Source: Deltaproteobacteria bacterium
Lineage (GTDB): Bacteria; Desulfobacterota; Desulfobulbia; Desulfobulbales; BM004
Reading direction: 5' to 3'
NCBI GenBank assembly: GCA_019312985.1
Contig: JAFDCC010000120.1
Coordinates: forward strand, 1-8,898
Length of the DNA: 8,898 nucleotides
Shown here: in pieces, positions 5,974 to 8,898 of the stretch
Position numbering within the stretch: position 1 is the first letter of the stretch
How the letters are laid out: each line of letters opens with the position of its first letter
The notes under the pieces: model-generated
Told to the model about the DNA's origin: nothing
Database searches by the model: none
The model's input: the letters and a program-made list of their open reading frames with translations, nothing else
Position numbers and translations under genes: made by a program

Positions 5974-6369
5974 ATGAAACAGGCAAGAGAGACGTGCGAC
6001 TGCCGCATTATTCATGAAGAAAAGGTAGCGGCGGCGAGGCGGCGTGCCCTTGATGAGTTCACAATCGGCGAACTGAGCCTGACCTTCAAGGCCCTCGGCG
6101 ATGTGAGCCGCCTGAAGATACTCTGGGCCCTGGAGCACGAGGAAATGTGCGTCTGTGACCTGGCTGCCCTCCTTGGAATCACGGAATCGGCCGTAAGCCA
6201 CCAGCTCCGGCTGCTTCGGACCCTCCGGCTGGTCAAAAACCGGCGGGACAGGACAATCCTCTACTATAGGCTGGCCGATGCCCATGTCTCGCAGCTTGTC
6301 GGCATCGCTCTTCAGCATATTCAGGAACCGGCGGCCGGGGGGCAGCAGCCGGAGGAAATCAGCCGGTAG
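5974..6369 (+). CDS. ArsR/SmtB (CadC-like) metal-sensing repressor
   Basis: This is a 131-residue winged-helix repressor that dissociates from DNA when it binds metal. The recognition-helix region is LAALLGITESAVSHQLRLLRTLRLV (about 63-87), followed by the wing RRDRTILYYRL. Two metal sites look complete. A CadC-like alpha-3N site has Cys8 and Cys10 near the N-terminus plus Cys59 and Cys61 in MCVCDL, typical of Cd/Pb sensing. An SmtB-like alpha-5 site has Asp102, His104, His115 and Glu118, with the same spacing as SmtB Asp104/His106/His117/Glu120, typical of Zn. The ATG at 5974 is chosen because GAGG at 5965-5968 is 5 bases upstream; a GTG at 5968 would add two residues. It is the first gene of the operon and lies just after its operator. 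The family is secure; which metal it senses is inferred. Confidence 0.92.
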   Translation: MKQARETCDCRIIHEEKVAAARRRALDEFTIGELSLTFKALGDVSRLKILWALEHEEMCVCDLAALLGITESAVSHQLRLLRTLRLVKNRRDRTILYYRLADAHVSQLVGIALQHIQEPAAGGQQPEEISR

Positions 6370-6414
6370 CAAGGCAGTTCTTGCTTTGTGGATTTTATAC
6401 TCAACAGGGAAGAA

Positions 6415-7578
6415 ATGGACATACTTATCACTATACTCGGGGAATCCTGGCATCTTCTGCGCGAGGCTTCCGTTTATATCCTCTTCGGCATGCTGGTAGG
6501 CGGCCTGCTCAAGGTTTTTCTGAACCCTTCCTTTGTTGCCGCCCACCTTGGCAGGGGAAAGTTCAGTTCGGTCATAAAGGCCGCCCTGTTCGGCATTCCC
6601 ATACCACTTTGCTCCTGCGGCGTTCTGCCCGCTGCCGCCTCCCTGAAAAAACAGGGGGCAAACAGCGGCGCCACGACGGCCTTTCTCATCTCGACCCCTG
6701 AGTCGGGCGTGGATTCCATCGCCATCACCTATGCCCTTCTCGATCCGATCATGACGGTGGCCCGGCCTGTTGCAGCCTTTGTCACGGCAGTGGCTGCCGG
6801 TTTTGCCGAGAATATTCTGAAGAGCCAGAAGGAGGAGGACTGGGTCCGGGTGGTGGACAGAAGCTGTCCCGTTGACGGATGCTGTGACGGTCAAGAGTGC
6901 CCGCCGGAGGAACACGCCAGGCACCATTCCTTGCGTGAGAAACTGTGGGCCGGGCTGCGGTACACGGTGGATGACCTCTGGGGCGATTTGGCGGGCTGGT
7001 TTTTTGCCGGTCTCCTGCTGGCCGGGGTCATTGCCGCCCTGATTCCCCGGGAAATCATGGCCACCTATCTGGGAGGCGGACTGCAGTCAATGCTGATCAT
7101 GCTCCTGGTGGGGATACCCATGTATATCTGTGCCACGGCCTCCACGCCGGTTGCCGCCGCCCTTATCCTCAAGGGGGTGAGCCCCGGTGCCGCCCTGGTT
7201 TTCCTCCTGGTGGGGCCGGCAACCAACGTGACGTCACTTTCGGTCCTCTTTGGCATTCTCGGCAAACGGGCCACATTCATCTACCTGGCAGCACTGTCGC
7301 TTTTTGCCGTGGTGAGCGGCCTTGTCCTCGATTACGTCTACAACGTCTTTGGTATTTCGGCCCAGGCTGTTGCGGGGCAGGCCGGCGAAGTTATTCCGGA
7401 GTGGCTGCAGCTGGCCGGGGCTCTTGTGGTCATCCTGTTGTCTGTCAAGCCTTTATACCAGGCAGTCAGAAAGATAGCAGCATCGGGCCTGGACCGCTGG
7501 CGCAAACGAACGGGGAAAGGCAGGAGCGCCGGCTCCATTAAAGGCGGCAGGGATGCGGAATGCACCGCTCCCACCTGA
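6415..7578 (+). CDS. SO_0444-family Cu/Zn efflux permease
   Basis: This is an inner-membrane permease with two ArsP/DUF318-like repeats, 387 residues, resembling the SO_0444 family of Cu/Zn exporters. The first half has LFGMLVGGLLKVFL, then GIPIPLCSCGVLPAA (60-74; Cys66 and Cys68) and STPESGVDS (93-101). The second half repeats the pattern with VGIPMYICATASTPVAAAL (232-250; Cys239) and VGPATN (266-271). The central cytoplasmic loop is rich in possible metal ligands: Cys151, Cys156, Cys157, Cys162, His167, His170 and His171. The ATG at 6415 is chosen because AGGGA (6406-6410) is 4 bases upstream; a GTG at 6388 would add nine residues without a suitable ribosome binding site. It lies 45 bases after the repressor gene in the same operon. 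The exact substrate is inferred from family and context; arsenic export by an ArsP-type protein is the less likely alternative. Confidence 0.86.
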   Translation: MDILITILGESWHLLREASVYILFGMLVGGLLKVFLNPSFVAAHLGRGKFSSVIKAALFGIPIPLCSCGVLPAAASLKKQGANSGATTAFLISTPESGVDSIAITYALLDPIMTVARPVAAFVTAVAAGFAENILKSQKEEDWVRVVDRSCPVDGCCDGQECPPEEHARHHSLREKLWAGLRYTVDDLWGDLAGWFFAGLLLAGVIAALIPREIMATYLGGGLQSMLIMLLVGIPMYICATASTPVAAALILKGVSPGAALVFLLVGPATNVTSLSVLFGILGKRATFIYLAALSLFAVVSGLVLDYVYNVFGISAQAVAGQAGEVIPEWLQLAGALVVILLSVKPLYQAVRKIAASGLDRWRKRTGKGRSAGSIKGGRDAECTAPT

Positions 7579-7661
7579 GATTGTTCACAGGGATCGGGCT
7601 GATTCCTCCAGAAACAGGCGAGAGCGTAACCAGAAATATCAAGTAAAGAACAACTTTAAAA

Positions 7662-8615
7662 ATGCACAGCAAAACGATCCACCTCTGGCAGCACTCCCAT
7701 GATTATGTCGTAGAAAACAGGGAGGGGGAGCGGCGGACCTGGCAGGTCATTCTCATCACCCTTATCATGATGGTGACCGAGATCGGGGCCGGATACCTTT
7801 TCGGCTCCATGGCCCTGCTGGCAGATGGCTGGCACATGGGAACCCATGCAGCGGCCCTGTCTATCACCGTTTTTGCCTACCGCTACGCCCGGCGCCATGC
7901 CGACAATCCGCGCTACAGCTTCAGCACCGGCAAAGTTGGTGTTTTAGGCGGTTTTGCCAGCGCCGTTGTCTTAGGCGTCATTGCCCTCATTATGGGAGGG
8001 GAATCTATCCGCCGACTTTTCGTCCCGGTCCAGATACAATTCAACGAGGCAATCGGGGTGGCGGTCCTCGGTTTGCTTGTCAACCTGTTCTGCGCCTGGC
8101 GGCTGCATGGCAAAGAGGGCCACCCGCATGGCCACTCCCACGACGATTCCCATGAGCACCAGCATGATCCGCACCACCATGACCACAACCTGAAAGCAGC
8201 GTACCTGCACGTCCTGGCAGATGCCCTCACATCCTTTCTCGCCATTTTCGCCCTTTTGACCGGCAAGCATTTCGGCTGGGTCTGGATGGATCCCGCCATG
8301 GGTATTGTCGGCGCCGTGGTGATTACCCGCTGGTCATACGGGCTGCTGCGCGATACGAGCCGTATACTGCTTGACAGCGAAGTGGACCGGAAAAAAGTGG
8401 AGCAGCTGCGCTCACTCATCGAGGCGGACTCGGACAACGTAGTAGCCGACCTGCATGTCTGGCAGATAAGCCCGCAGCAGGTATCCGTGATACTTACCGT
8501 GGTGACCCATTTCCCGAAATCCCCGGACCATTACAGAAAAATTGTCACCGATTTTCTCGGCGATTGCCATATAACGGTAGAGGTGCAGCCATGCGACAGC
8601 GAACCATGTCTTTAG
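7662..8615 (+). CDS. dmeF: CDF-family Co(II)/Ni(II) efflux transporter DmeF
   Basis: This cation diffusion facilitator, 317 residues, exports divalent metal from the cytoplasm by proton exchange. DmeF-like signatures are WQHSHDY at the N-terminus, GSMALLADGWHMGTHAAAL in TM2 (metal-ligand pair His58/His62), and YLHVLADALTS in TM5 (His183/Asp187). The segment NPRYSFSTGKVGVLGGF (82-98) follows TM2. A loop between TM4 and TM5 (about 149-175) is packed with His and Asp, usual for CDF metal-buffering loops. Six transmembrane segments are followed by a cytoplasmic C-terminal domain (about 240-317, with VADLHVWQIS). The ATG at 7662 lacks a good Shine-Dalgarno sequence (only AAAGAA nearby), but an in-frame TAA at 7644 rules out a longer protein. 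It lies 83 bases after the permease with no terminator between, so it is probably the third operon gene. The usual DmeR partner is absent; the ArsR-type repressor likely replaces it. Confidence 0.9.
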   Translation: MHSKTIHLWQHSHDYVVENREGERRTWQVILITLIMMVTEIGAGYLFGSMALLADGWHMGTHAAALSITVFAYRYARRHADNPRYSFSTGKVGVLGGFASAVVLGVIALIMGGESIRRLFVPVQIQFNEAIGVAVLGLLVNLFCAWRLHGKEGHPHGHSHDDSHEHQHDPHHHDHNLKAAYLHVLADALTSFLAIFALLTGKHFGWVWMDPAMGIVGAVVITRWSYGLLRDTSRILLDSEVDRKKVEQLRSLIEADSDNVVADLHVWQISPQQVSVILTVVTHFPKSPDHYRKIVTDFLGDCHITVEVQPCDSEPCL

Positions 8616-8647
8616 GAGGGCCGGAAACCACCGGCATGCCTGGAAAT

Positions 8648-8682
8648 AAAAAAAGCCCCCGGAGTTTTTCTCCGGGGGCTTT
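8648..8682. terminator. Strong bidirectional intrinsic terminator
   Basis: AAAGCCCCCGGAG (8652-8664) and CTCCGGGGGCTTT (8670-8682) form a perfect 13-bp stem around a TTTTT loop. On the minus strand the stem is followed by seven U residues (from 8654-8648), so it best serves the leftward rhodanese gene. On the plus strand the U-tract is short (UUU then G), but it also lies 32 bases after the dmeF stop and can end the efflux operon. Confidence 0.9.
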
Positions 8683-8705
8683 GTCCGTTTTGCTTCTGCC
8701 AACTG

Positions 8706-8898
8706 CTAAGGCAGGTTCGAGTAATTGACCCAGGAATCGTCGTGCAGCCTGACATCGGAAAAGCCCAGGTAGCGGAAAATGAAGTAGGCACTGCCTGCAT
8801 CTATTCCGGTGTTACAGCTGACCACCACCGTCTTGTCAGGGGTTATTCCCTTGTTCTTCAGTGTCCAGAGTAGCTCATCCGGGGATTTCAGGGCGCCG
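8706..8898 (-). CDS. Rhodanese-type sulfurtransferase, C-terminal part (cut by window edge)
   Basis: Only the last 63 residues are present; the gene continues past the right edge, and no start codon lies in the window. The frame reads KNKGITPDKTVVVSCNTG then IDAGSAYFIFRYLGFSDVRLHDDSWVNYSN and ends LP-TAG at 8708-8706. This matches the end of a rhodanese domain: a beta strand VVVSC carrying the presumed catalytic Cys, the following loop, the helix AYFIFRYLGF, and the DDSWVNYSNLP tail common in thiosulfate/3-mercaptopyruvate sulfurtransferases. Such enzymes move sulfane sulfur from thiosulfate or mercaptopyruvate to a thiol acceptor. The loop reads CNTGIDA, but the substrate class cannot be fixed from this fragment. 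Export and domain number cannot be judged. The strong terminator lies 24 bases downstream. Confidence 0.8.
   Translation of the reverse strand, partial: GALKSPDELLWTLKNKGITPDKTVVVSCNTGIDAGSAYFIFRYLGFSDVRLHDDSWVNYSNLP

Noticed and set aside
5725..6927. A 400-codon open frame on the minus strand
   Set aside because: It runs antisense to arsR and the permease, across the operator and promoter, and overlaps the start of rsmI. Its translation has no recognisable domain, while the plus-strand frames match known families residue by residue.
7579..7661. Riboswitch or separate promoter between the permease gene and dmeF
   Set aside because: The 83 bases show no convincing structured element, promoter boxes or palindrome; a plain operon gap is the simpler reading.

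Overview
The window looks like chromosome from an anaerobic, metal-handling bacterium of the Desulfuromonadales/Geobacter type (deltaproteobacterial). This is inferred from the gene set (NikR, a NapH/NapG-like polyferredoxin beside a Tat-exported DUF362 protein, an SO_0444-type Cu/Zn exporter and DmeF), the moderately high GC content and strong AGGAGG-type ribosome binding sites at several genes. No rRNA, tRNA, insertion sequence or CRISPR array was seen.

Layout. (1) 45-1420, plus strand: nikR, then 5 bases later a divergent thioredoxin-reductase-like flavoprotein. (2) 1449-3944, minus strand: a two-gene unit, DUF362 Tat protein first and a 523-residue membrane polyferredoxin second, converging on region 1. 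The DUF362 gene carries one in-frame TGA at codon 108 and is otherwise intact; a SECIS-like hairpin follows at a suitable distance, so selenocysteine is a real but unproven possibility. (3) 3945-4240: a 296-base divergent intergenic region with two inverted repeats and a tandem heptamer. (4) 4241-4966, plus strand: a glycine-zipper lipoprotein. (5) 4980-5864, minus strand: rsmI, the 16S rRNA C1402 2'-O-methyltransferase. (6) 5912-8615, plus strand: a metal-efflux operon of an ArsR/SmtB sensor, an SO_0444-family permease and the CDF transporter DmeF, with an 11-6-11 palindromic operator lying on the -10 box. (7) 8648-8682: a strong bidirectional terminator. (8) 8706-8898, minus strand: the C-terminal end of a rhodanese-type sulfurtransferase that continues beyond the window.

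How they fit together. Regions 1 and 6 are metal homeostasis: nickel sensing, and export of Cd/Pb/Zn/Cu/Co/Ni-type cations by two transporters with Cys- or His-rich cytoplasmic loops. Region 2 is probably an exported electron-transfer module whose substrate is unknown. The points most worth a second look are the in-frame TGA in DUF362, the Tat motif in the middle of the polyferredoxin, and the thioredoxin-reductase-like protein that keeps its CxxC but has lost several usual cofactor residues.
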